Of a stretch of DNA of 64,000 bases, positions 34,223-41,720 are shown in pieces (position 1 is the first letter of the stretch; the number at the start of each line of letters is the position of its first letter). The notes beneath the pieces were generated by a model. That model was not told the origin of the DNA. It was given only the letters and a program-made list of their open reading frames with translations, and did not search any database. Location of the stretch: positions 496,001 through 560,000 of the forward strand of contig JAVCCK010000010.1 of the NCBI GenBank assembly GCA_030765525.1. The letters are read 5' to 3'. This DNA comes from Candidatus Lernaella stagnicola (GTDB taxonomy: Bacteria > Lernaellota > Lernaellaia > Lernaellales > Lernaellaceae). The position numbers and the translations under genes were made by a program.

Positions 34223-35224
34223 TCAGCAGCGCTTTGCGATTTGTTTGAGCGCCTTGGCGGCGGCGCGGCGCACCGTCCAGGAATCCTCCGCCGCGATTTT
34301 TTCGAGTGCCGGAACGGCCGAGGCGTCCCCGTGCTTGCCGAGCGTGTGCGCGGCCGTCCGCCTCACGGATTTGCTGCCGTCATCCAACGCTCGCAGCAGC
34401 GGTGGAATGACCGGGCCGCCGCCGATTGTCCCCAAGGTTTCGATTGCCGTTTCGCGCACTAAGCTATCGGAATGATCCAACAGGCGCGCCACGAACGCGA
34501 CACCGCCGGGGTCCTTGACGACGCGGAAGAAATCCAACGCGTAGAAAACGGCCTGCTTATTCTCGCCGGCGTCGTCCAATGCTTCCCCGACCGCCGTTAC
34601 CGCTGCCGACCCGAACGTTACCAATGCGCCCTTCGTCTGGCCCATGCACGTCACCGAGGTTGATTTCACCATGCCGTCGGCCAAGGCGCGAATGGCGGCT
34701 TCATCGCCCACGGCCGTAAGTGCCGTAACGAGAACGGGAAGCTCATGCTGTTGATCGAATTCGTCCGTTCCGCGCACCAACCGCAAAAGCGCAAAACGCA
34801 ACCCGCGTACGGATTTCGGACTCGCCCACGCCGCCAGCAACGCCTCGGCCGCAATGCGAACGCCCGTCTTTGTGTCGGACAATGCCAGAGATAACAGGGG
34901 AACCGCATGTTCCGGCCCCAACGCGGCCAAACCCATCACCGCGCTCTTACGCTCGTGCACATCGTGGTCGCGTAACGCGGATTTGAAGGACGAGTGCGAA
35001 GCGGCGGCCAGATCGCGAAGTGCGGCGGCCACGGCGCTTTGCACGGCGGCGTTTTCATCCGGCGATACGGCGTCCAACAACGGCTTCACCGACGTCGGCC
35101 CCAAGTCGACCAGCGCGGCGACCGCTCCCTCACGAACCTCGTCGTGGCGAAGCGCCTTGATAAGACCGTTTGCGTCGCGCGCCGCCTTCAACGCGGCAAT
35201 GTCCGGCTGACCAAACAGCGACAT
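34223..35224 (-). CDS. HEAT-repeat protein
   Basis: 333 residues, entirely short alpha-helical pairs of about 31-35 residues, for example REGAVAALVDLGPTSVKPLL, ERKSAVMGLAALGPEHAVPL, VRETAIETLGTIGGGPVIPP and VRRTAAHTLGKHGDASAVPA. This is the HEAT/PBS-lyase type of repeat used for protein binding. The ATG with GAGG six bases upstream was preferred; another ATG four codons earlier has no ribosome site. No signal peptide, so cytoplasmic. Divergent from the SCP2-like gene. Partner unknown. Confidence 0.8.
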   Translation of the reverse strand: MSLFGQPDIAALKAARDANGLIKALRHDEVREGAVAALVDLGPTSVKPLLDAVSPDENAAVQSAVAAALRDLAAASHSSFKSALRDHDVHERKSAVMGLAALGPEHAVPLLSLALSDTKTGVRIAAEALLAAWASPKSVRGLRFALLRLVRGTDEFDQQHELPVLVTALTAVGDEAAIRALADGMVKSTSVTCMGQTKGALVTFGSAAVTAVGEALDDAGENKQAVFYALDFFRVVKDPGGVAFVARLLDHSDSLVRETAIETLGTIGGGPVIPPLLRALDDGSKSVRRTAAHTLGKHGDASAVPALEKIAAEDSWTVRRAAAKALKQIAKRC

Positions 35225-35452
35225 TTTTTGCCTCATGGAGGAGAGATTGCCAGGCCATCGTGAACCCTTTCTTGGGGCCATACAAGCGCTGCGAAAACGG
35301 CACGGCGACCCGGATTTCCGCCCCCTTGCCGAATGTGAATATATGCTCCAATAATTGTTGTAAATAGGCTGGCGTCGTCCCCCGCTTCGTGCTAGCTTGG
35401 CGGCGATTTGGGAAACAGGCGCAATTCACCGTTTCAGAAGGAGACACGGCAA

Positions 35453-36220
35453 ATGGACCGGCAAAATATTCTGGCGCGTTTGCATCTGCACGCTGTTCTG
35501 CCCGTACTCGCGAAGATCTGCGAATTCGACCGCGAGGCGCAGGATGTCACTAAGGATTGGAACGCGACGATCCAATTCGGCTACCTCGGCGGCCCGAGCG
35601 CGCAATTGCAGTTTACCGGCGGCAAATGCCGCGCCTACCGCCAAGCGGCGGTGAAACCCGACGTCAACTTCTGGTTCCCCACCGCGACGCTGCTCAACAA
35701 TTTATTCTTGGGCCAGGGCGTCACGTTGCCGCTGATCAACGGCTTCTGGAACGTGAAGCTGATCAAGGGATTCATCGCTCTGACCAAGCGCCTCGAGTAT
35801 TACCTCAAAGAACTCGACGGCCAGCCGCTGGAAGGCGAAATTCGCCAAAAAGTGCTGACCGCCAAGCTCTCGGTGGCCACTTGGGCCACGGCGATTCTCT
35901 GCGAACACGACTCGGCGCAAGCGGCCTTCGCCAATCACATCCCCGCCGGGGGCACCTTGAACATGATCATCGCACCGGAGGGGCCGGACTTCTACTTCAA
36001 GAAAACCGGCGCCGGCACATTCTTGGCCGGAGACGGTAAAGTCGCCGACCCCACGGCGGAACTGTCGTTCGCCAGCCCGGCCATCGCGATGGATCTGGTC
36101 AACGGCGCGATCGACACGATGGCCGCGTTGGGCAAGCGTGATTTAGTGATTCGCGGGCTGATTCCAATGGTCGACGACGTTAGTGCCGTGATGGAAAACG
36201 TCGAGTCCTACCTCGCCTAG
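35453..36220 (+). CDS. SCP2-like lipid-binding domain protein
   Basis: 255 residues; the ATG follows GAAGGAGACACGGCAA. Looks like an SCP2 sterol-carrier fold: an N-terminal half with WNATIQFGYLGGPSAQLQFTGGKCRAYRQA and a C-terminal half IPAGGTLNMIIAPEGPDFYFK, ADPTAELSFASPAIAMDLVNG. SCP2 domains bind acyl-CoA, sterols or other lipids. The internal hydrophobic stretch NNLFLGQGVTLPLING is not usual. No signal peptide. Thirteen bases upstream of an aminotransferase gene with its own AGGAG site, so they are co-transcribed. Function in this pair is unknown. Confidence 0.55.
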   Translation: MDRQNILARLHLHAVLPVLAKICEFDREAQDVTKDWNATIQFGYLGGPSAQLQFTGGKCRAYRQAAVKPDVNFWFPTATLLNNLFLGQGVTLPLINGFWNVKLIKGFIALTKRLEYYLKELDGQPLEGEIRQKVLTAKLSVATWATAILCEHDSAQAAFANHIPAGGTLNMIIAPEGPDFYFKKTGAGTFLAGDGKVADPTAELSFASPAIAMDLVNGAIDTMAALGKRDLVIRGLIPMVDDVSAVMENVESYLA

Positions 36221-36233
36221 ACAGGAGTCGAGC

Positions 36234-37595
36234 ATGGCTACCAAAAAAACCACTCAGAAGACTAAGAAAGCCGCCGTGAAAAAACCGGCTGCAAAAAAGA
36301 AGGCCGCGCCGAAAAAACCCGCGGTGAAGAAAGCCGCCGCCAAAAAGAAAGCCGCGCCGCCGTCACCCAGCTTCCAGAAGAGCGAGGAGCTCTTTCTGCG
36401 CGTGGCGAAAGTCGCGCCCGGCGCGATCTACGGCCACCAGAGCCCGGCGCTGACCGTGCCCGGTTCCTTCCCCTATTTCGCCACCCACGGCAAGGGCGCC
36501 TACTACTGGGATGTCGACGGCAACCGCTACATCGACTACCTGTGTGCGTACGGGCCGATGGTCACCGGCTACGCCAATCCCGTGGTGGAAAAGGCGGCGC
36601 AGGCGGAGCTGAACGGCGGCAATTGCTTCAATCATCCCAGCGAGCTCTTGGTCCTGATGGCCGAAAAGCTCGTCGACTTGATCCCCTTCGCCGATTGGGC
36701 TGTCTTCGCCAAAAACGGTTCGGACGTTACCACTTGGGCCACCCGCGTGGCGCGCGAACACACCGGTCGGCGCAAGATCGTCATGGTTCGCTCCGAATAC
36801 CACGGCGCCCACGCCTGGTGCGATCCGGGGCACGGCGGCCAAATCCCGGAAGACCGCGCCCACAATTTGTATTTCACGTGGAACCGGCTGGACGAACTGC
36901 AAAGCCTGTTTGCCAAGCACGGCGACGATATCGCCGGCGTGATCATGACGCCCTTCCACCACCCGGCATTTGCCGATCTGGAACTGCCCGCGCCCGGCTT
37001 CTGGCAAGGCGTGCGTAAGATGTGCGACGACCACGGCACGGTGCTGATTCTCGACGACGTGCGCTGCGGTTTCCGCCTCGACCTGCGCGGCAGCAACTAT
37101 TACTTCGGCTTTGAGCCCGACATCTCTTGTTACTGCAAGGCCATCGCCAACGGTTACCCGCTATCGGCGGCGGTGGGTCGCAACGAGTTGAAAAACGCGG
37201 CGTCCCGTGTATTTCTCACCGGTTCGTACTGGAACAGTGTGGCGTCGATGGCCGCGGCTTTGGTCAACATCGACTACTTGGCCAAGATCGATGGCATCGC
37301 CAAGATGGCGCATATCGGCCAAATGCTGATGGATGGCTTGGTGGAACGCGGCAAAGCCTTTGGTTACGAGATGAAGCCCACGGGTCCGCCCGCGATCCCC
37401 TTCATTCGTTTCGCCAAAGAGAACAATTTTATGCGCTTCCAGGTGTTCTGCTCCGAGATGGTCAAACGCGGGCATTTCTTCCACCCGCACCACAACTGGT
37501 TCATGTCCACCGCGCATACGGATAAGGACGTAAACAAAACCCTGGCGGCGTCCGAGGAAGCCTTCGCGATCGTTAAGAAGCAGTTCGCCGACTAA
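36234..37595 (+). CDS. Class III aminotransferase with lysine/alanine-rich N-terminal tail
   Basis: 453 residues. Residues 1-42 are almost only Lys, Ala and Pro (KKAAVKKPAAKKKAAPKKPA), like the tail of histone H1 or bacterial HU-like proteins. The rest resembles glutamate-1-semialdehyde aminotransferase and related class III enzymes: YYWDVDGNRYIDYLCAYGP, AKNGSDVTTWATRVAREHTG, D274/D275 in LILDDVRCGFRLD and PLP-lysine K302 in CYCKAIANGYPLSA. An amino group on an amino acid or sugar-like substrate is the likely target. Why the enzyme has a DNA-like polycation tail is unclear. Upstream neighbour is the SCP2-like protein. Confidence 0.82.
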   Translation: MATKKTTQKTKKAAVKKPAAKKKAAPKKPAVKKAAAKKKAAPPSPSFQKSEELFLRVAKVAPGAIYGHQSPALTVPGSFPYFATHGKGAYYWDVDGNRYIDYLCAYGPMVTGYANPVVEKAAQAELNGGNCFNHPSELLVLMAEKLVDLIPFADWAVFAKNGSDVTTWATRVAREHTGRRKIVMVRSEYHGAHAWCDPGHGGQIPEDRAHNLYFTWNRLDELQSLFAKHGDDIAGVIMTPFHHPAFADLELPAPGFWQGVRKMCDDHGTVLILDDVRCGFRLDLRGSNYYFGFEPDISCYCKAIANGYPLSAAVGRNELKNAASRVFLTGSYWNSVASMAAALVNIDYLAKIDGIAKMAHIGQMLMDGLVERGKAFGYEMKPTGPPAIPFIRFAKENNFMRFQVFCSEMVKRGHFFHPHHNWFMSTAHTDKDVNKTLAASEEAFAIVKKQFAD

Positions 37596-37610
37596 GCGGC
37601 GCTTTTATCG

Positions 37611-37634
37611 GCGCCCGCGTTTGCCGGGCGCTTT
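37611..37634 (+). terminator. Possible terminator after the aminotransferase gene
   Basis: GCGCCCG (37611-37617)/CGGGCGC (37625-37631) stem with a seven-base loop and a short TTT, 16 bases after the stop codon. The T-run is short. Confidence 0.5.
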
Positions 37635-37784
37635 GCGTGGATCGAGCCGCGCTGAACCCTCAGGTGTTTAGGCGTTCAGCTATTCCAGGTTGTGCTCAGT
37701 GGTCGATACGAAATCCAAACTGCCGGAAACCAGGCTCGCCTCATTTAAGACCTGTTAACCGCAAGACTTTCCGCCACCGGCATT

Positions 37785-37811
37785 TTGATGTGCGCCCGCC
37801 TGCGCTATACT
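37785..37811 (+). promoter_or_regulatory. Possible promoter for the radical SAM gene
   Basis: A good -10 box TATACT (37806-37811) with TTGATG at 37785-37790 (15-base gap, short of optimum), 33 bases before the ATG at 37844. Confidence 0.35.
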
Positions 37812-37843
37812 TCGATCATCCACGAACCGAGCGGAGCGCGACG

Positions 37844-39175
37844 ATGTCGATTTGGCAGCGAATAGCGAACTGGTTTGTGCCGCCGGGCGACCCGCAGCCG
37901 GGTATCACCCACTTTCGCGGCGAAGGCGAAACCGAAGGTGTTCGGCTGCACCTGCGGATCGAACCCGACGGCTCCGGCGTGTTGATTGTCAACGCGGCGA
38001 AAATTCTCCACCTGAACGCCACCGCCGCCGAAATGGCGCAACTCGTCCTGCAGCGCGTCTCGGATAAAGACGCCGTCGCGCGACTCAATGCCCGCTACAA
38101 AGCGCCGAAAAGCCAACTGCGGCGCGACTACGTGGACCTCAAAAACAAAATCCACATGCTCGCCTCCCGCGACGACATCTGCCCCGTCACCTACCTCGAC
38201 CTGGACCGCGTCGAGCCCTTCACCACGCGCGGCAGCGTACCGCATCGCATGGATTTGGCGATCACCTACGAATGCAACAACCAATGCGGCCACTGCTATG
38301 TCGCGCGGGACCGCACAATGCCCAGCCTGCCGCGGGAACGATGGCTGGCCGTCATCGAAAAAACCTGGGCACTGGGTATCCCGCAGCTTATTTTCACCGG
38401 CGGCGAGGCGACCCTGCACCCGGACCTGGCGGCGTTCATCCAGAAGGCCGAGGAACTGGGACAAGTCACCGGCCTGATCAGCAACGGCCGCATGTTGGCC
38501 GACCGCGCCTACCTCGACACCCTGCTCGATGCCGGGCTCGACCACGTGCAAATCACCTTGGAGAGCCACGACCCGGCGATACACGACGCCATGGTCGGCG
38601 TTTCCGGCGCTCACGCCGAAACCGTGGCGGGCATCAAGAACATTGTCGCCTCGGGGGCGTATCTGCTGACCAACACGACGCTTTCACGCCAAAACCGCGA
38701 AACGGTTTTGCAGACGTTCGACTTCCTCCACGCCTTGGGCGTGCGCAACGTGGCGATGAACGGCTTCATTCACGCGGGGCAGGGCGAGAACAATCCCGAC
38801 GCCCTGGAAGAGGCGGAACTGCCCGAAGTGCTCGAGGCCGTGCGCGACCATGTCACCGAACTCGAGATGGCGTTTTTGTGGTACACGCCCACGCAATACT
38901 GCACCTGCAACCCCATCGACCTGGGCCTGGGCATCAAGCAGTGCACCGCGGGCCGTTACAACATGTGCATCGAACCCAACGCTCAGGTGATTCCCTGCCA
39001 GAGCTACTACGAGGCGCTCGGACATTTCCTGGACGACGACTGGAAGGCGATCTGGAACGACCCGCGGCTCGTCGAGCTGCGCGAGCACACCTGGGTCGAC
39101 GAAAAATGCGCCGAATGTCACGACCTGGAAGTCTGCGGCGGCGGCTGCCCGCTCTACCGTCGCTTGCACGATTGA
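37844..39175 (+). CDS. PqqD-like / radical SAM / SPASM protein
   Basis: 443 residues from ATG with GCGGAG at seven bases. Residues 1-105 have PqqD-like features (VLIVNAAKILHLNATAAEMAQL), a peptide-recognition fold. Residues about 130-340 are radical SAM: C144-x3-C148-x2-C151 (CNNQCGHC), GGEATLHPDL, and a TIM-barrel with ITLESHDPAIHDAM. The C-terminal third has Cys-rich SPASM features: CTCNP, IKQCTAGRYNMCIEP, IPCQSYYE, CAECHDLEVCGGGC, so two auxiliary clusters are likely. Such proteins modify peptides in RiPP, PQQ or mycofactocin-type pathways. No short precursor ORF is evident nearby. A methyltransferase starts one base after the stop. Confidence 0.85.
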   Translation: MSIWQRIANWFVPPGDPQPGITHFRGEGETEGVRLHLRIEPDGSGVLIVNAAKILHLNATAAEMAQLVLQRVSDKDAVARLNARYKAPKSQLRRDYVDLKNKIHMLASRDDICPVTYLDLDRVEPFTTRGSVPHRMDLAITYECNNQCGHCYVARDRTMPSLPRERWLAVIEKTWALGIPQLIFTGGEATLHPDLAAFIQKAEELGQVTGLISNGRMLADRAYLDTLLDAGLDHVQITLESHDPAIHDAMVGVSGAHAETVAGIKNIVASGAYLLTNTTLSRQNRETVLQTFDFLHALGVRNVAMNGFIHAGQGENNPDALEEAELPEVLEAVRDHVTELEMAFLWYTPTQYCTCNPIDLGLGIKQCTAGRYNMCIEPNAQVIPCQSYYEALGHFLDDDWKAIWNDPRLVELREHTWVDEKCAECHDLEVCGGGCPLYRRLHD

Positions 39176-39176
39176 G

Positions 39177-39920
39177 ATGACCGCTTCCGCCCTCGAAGGC
39201 AAACTCGCCCACTACGATAGCCAGGCCGGCTGGACGCGTTCGCTGCGCGCCTATCTCTATCGCCTCGCCGAGATCGGCACCCGCGAACGCGCGCTGGATG
39301 TCGGATGCGGGGGCGGTTGGCTGACGGCCGAACTACACGCCAAGGTCAAACACGGCGCCACCGGCTGCGACATCGACGAGGATATTCTAACTGTGGCCCG
39401 GCGTGCCCACTCGGGGCCTGAATTCGTCGTCAGCCGGCCCGCGCGGCTACCTTTCGCCGACGACACCTTCGACCTGTGCTGCTGCCATTTCACCTTGTTG
39501 TGGGCGACCGAGCCGGTCGCCTTACTGGCCGAAATGAAACGCGTCAGCCGACCCGGCGCGATCGTGCTGGTCATGGCCGAACCCGACTGGGGCGGCTACC
39601 TCGAATGGCCGGACCTGGGCCTGGGCCCGCGGATCGCCGCCGCACTGGCCACCCAGGGCGCCGACCCCCTGGCCGGGCGGCAGTTACGGGCTTGGCTCGT
39701 CGAGGCCGGGTTGACGATCCGCGAGTTGGGCATCACCGCCGGGCCGTGGCCCGCCGACGAGAACGCAATCGACGCCGCGTGGCGGCATCACCGCTGGACC
39801 TTGGCCGATCTGGTCGAGGAACGCACGTTGCGGGTGCTGGAAAGGCAGGCGCGGCGCGCCTGGGCCGAAGGTGTCCGTACCGTGCATTTGCCCCTGGCCT
39901 GGGCGGCGGTGGAAGTCTAA
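39177..39920 (+). CDS. SAM-dependent methyltransferase
   Basis: 247 residues, class I Rossmann fold: motif I ALDVGCGGGWLTAEL, acidic residue in GCDIDEDILTVARRA, motif for adenine region PARLPFADDTFDLCCCH, and post-motif VSRPGAIVLVMAEPDW. This is the Methyltransf_11/UbiE-like type with a specific C-terminal part. One base after the radical SAM stop codon, so co-translated; a shared substrate is likely. Its TAA and the TAG of the convergent ispH-ubiA gene overlap by three bases. Confidence 0.8.
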   Translation: MTASALEGKLAHYDSQAGWTRSLRAYLYRLAEIGTRERALDVGCGGGWLTAELHAKVKHGATGCDIDEDILTVARRAHSGPEFVVSRPARLPFADDTFDLCCCHFTLLWATEPVALLAEMKRVSRPGAIVLVMAEPDWGGYLEWPDLGLGPRIAAALATQGADPLAGRQLRAWLVEAGLTIRELGITAGPWPADENAIDAAWRHHRWTLADLVEERTLRVLERQARRAWAEGVRTVHLPLAWAAVEV

Positions 39921-41689
39921 ACGAGCGAACGCCAGATAAACGCGACGATTCCCGCCACGATGAAGTGCATGTCAACGACCATGTCGCGGGTGAGGGTGGG
40001 CAGTTGCACCGGCCGGCGGAAGAACTCGAAGTATAGGAATTCCACCAAAATCCAGTGGCCGAGAATCCATGCCAACCCCGGCAGCCAACCGGCGGCGGCC
40101 AGCCCGTACAGGCTCACCACCAGCCCCACCAGCACGTAGCGAATGAGTGTGTAGGTGCGCGCCGGGCCCAGCACGAGCGGGATGGTTTCGCGGCCCACGA
40201 GGCGGTCGGACGCCATGTCCGACAAATCCAAAATGACCGATCGCAGGCCCGTGACCAGGAACAAAAAGAGAAATGAGAGCACCACACGGTGCCACGAGCC
40301 GGATTGGTCGACGAAAAAGAGGGGGAAGATGCTCACCAGCGCCCACGCCGAGGCGACGAAGAAATTTTTGCTGGCGGCGATGTCTTTGAGGCGCCGGAAG
40401 CCCAGAAAACCCATCCAACTTCGCGGCACGACGCGCACCGAATACAGCATGCCGATGATCGACGCCGCGAGCACAATCCAAAACGGCACGACGCCCAATT
40501 TGAAACCCAGGACGATCGCCGCCAGCCCCGAGCCGATGCCCAACACCCACAAGATCAGGTTGAAACGGCGATAGAACGCCTGTCGTTTGGGGTCGTCGCG
40601 GAACTTGTCGACGCCGGTTTCGGTGAAGCGATTGAGCACGTGCATCGACAGCACGTAGCAGGCTACGAGCAAAAAGAAGTCGACGCGAAAACTGACACCC
40701 ATCAGCATGGCGCCCACGTAGGCCAGCGCGCCCGCCGCCAAGCCCGTGGTTACGTGCGCCGCCGCCAGCGCCTCGATCACGCGCCGCGCCCGAGCCAACA
40801 GGGGCTGCGACTCGGCTTCTTCCATTTCCTGCAGGCGCGTCATGACGCGGTCGATGATCCAACTGGGCGTGCTGGCTCCGGCAGTGACACCGACCGTATC
40901 GTACGGCGAGAAATCGATGCCCTCGAGTTCGTCGGCGGTCTCGATGTGCCAGGTAGGCAGACCGAGTTCCTCACCGATCATCGCCAGCCGCCGCGTGTTG
41001 CCGCTGTTTTTGCCGCCGATGACGATTATCGCCTGCACCGTTTCGGCCAGCTCGCGGATGTCTTGCTGGCGGCGCTCCGTGGCGTTGCAGATCGTGTGGC
41101 GCACGTTGAGGTCGGTGTGCTTGGCCTCCAGGTGCTCGACGAGTTCGTAATAGGCGCGACGGTTGGACGTGGTTTGCGCCACCAGCGTAATCGGCTTACT
41201 CGGCGGCAGTTGCAGGGCGTCGAACTCTTCGAGGCTGAACACCACGTGGCAGTCGCCGTCGCGCGCCGCGCCCATCAGGCCGATGACTTCCGGATGCTCC
41301 TTCTCGCCGAAGATGACCACCGTGCGGCCTTTGGCCGCCTCGCGTTCGATGACCGTTTGCACCGCCTGCACTTTGGGGCACGTGGCGTTGAGGATTTCCA
41401 GACCGCGCTCGCGCAGGACATCCACGTCGCCGGGCGGCACGCCGTGGCTGCGGATCACCGCCATGCCTTCCTGCAACTCGTCGAGGTTTTCGGCGCAGGC
41501 GATGTCGCGCAGGGTCAACAGCTCGATCACCTGCGGATTGTGGACCAGCGGGCCGTAAGTGGCGATGGTGCCGTGCTTGCTCGCGCTCTCAGACAGCACC
41601 ATGTCCACCGCCCGCCGCACGCCAAAGCAGAACCCGGCGTTCTCAGCCAGGATGAACTTGCGGCGCGGTTTGGCGGCTGGTTTGCTCAC
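39917..41689 (-). CDS. ispH: IspH (HMBPP reductase) fused to a UbiA-type prenyltransferase domain
   Basis: 590 residues. Residues 11-295 are IspH, the last MEP-pathway step making IPP and DMAPP: the three [4Fe-4S] Cys are C21 (AGFCFGV), C104 (NATCPKV) and C201 (ICNATERRQ), with HPEVIG and GASTPSWII. Residues about 305-590 hold about eight membrane helices and a UbiA-like second Asp motif DLSDMASDRLVGRETIPLV, while the first motif site reads NRFTETGVDKF rather than NDxxD. IspH alone is about 310 residues, so the second half is a real fusion. It could couple isoprenoid formation to a prenyl transfer. Downstream of the phosphodiesterase gene on the same strand. Confidence 0.88.
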   Translation of the reverse strand: MSKPAAKPRRKFILAENAGFCFGVRRAVDMVLSESASKHGTIATYGPLVHNPQVIELLTLRDIACAENLDELQEGMAVIRSHGVPPGDVDVLRERGLEILNATCPKVQAVQTVIEREAAKGRTVVIFGEKEHPEVIGLMGAARDGDCHVVFSLEEFDALQLPPSKPITLVAQTTSNRRAYYELVEHLEAKHTDLNVRHTICNATERRQQDIRELAETVQAIIVIGGKNSGNTRRLAMIGEELGLPTWHIETADELEGIDFSPYDTVGVTAGASTPSWIIDRVMTRLQEMEEAESQPLLARARRVIEALAAAHVTTGLAAGALAYVGAMLMGVSFRVDFFLLVACYVLSMHVLNRFTETGVDKFRDDPKRQAFYRRFNLILWVLGIGSGLAAIVLGFKLGVVPFWIVLAASIIGMLYSVRVVPRSWMGFLGFRRLKDIAASKNFFVASAWALVSIFPLFFVDQSGSWHRVVLSFLFLFLVTGLRSVILDLSDMASDRLVGRETIPLVLGPARTYTLIRYVLVGLVVSLYGLAAAGWLPGLAWILGHWILVEFLYFEFFRRPVQLPTLTRDMVVDMHFIVAGIVAFIWRSLV

Positions 41690-41720
41690 GTCGATATGAT
41701 CGTCGCTGGAACCAAACGGG

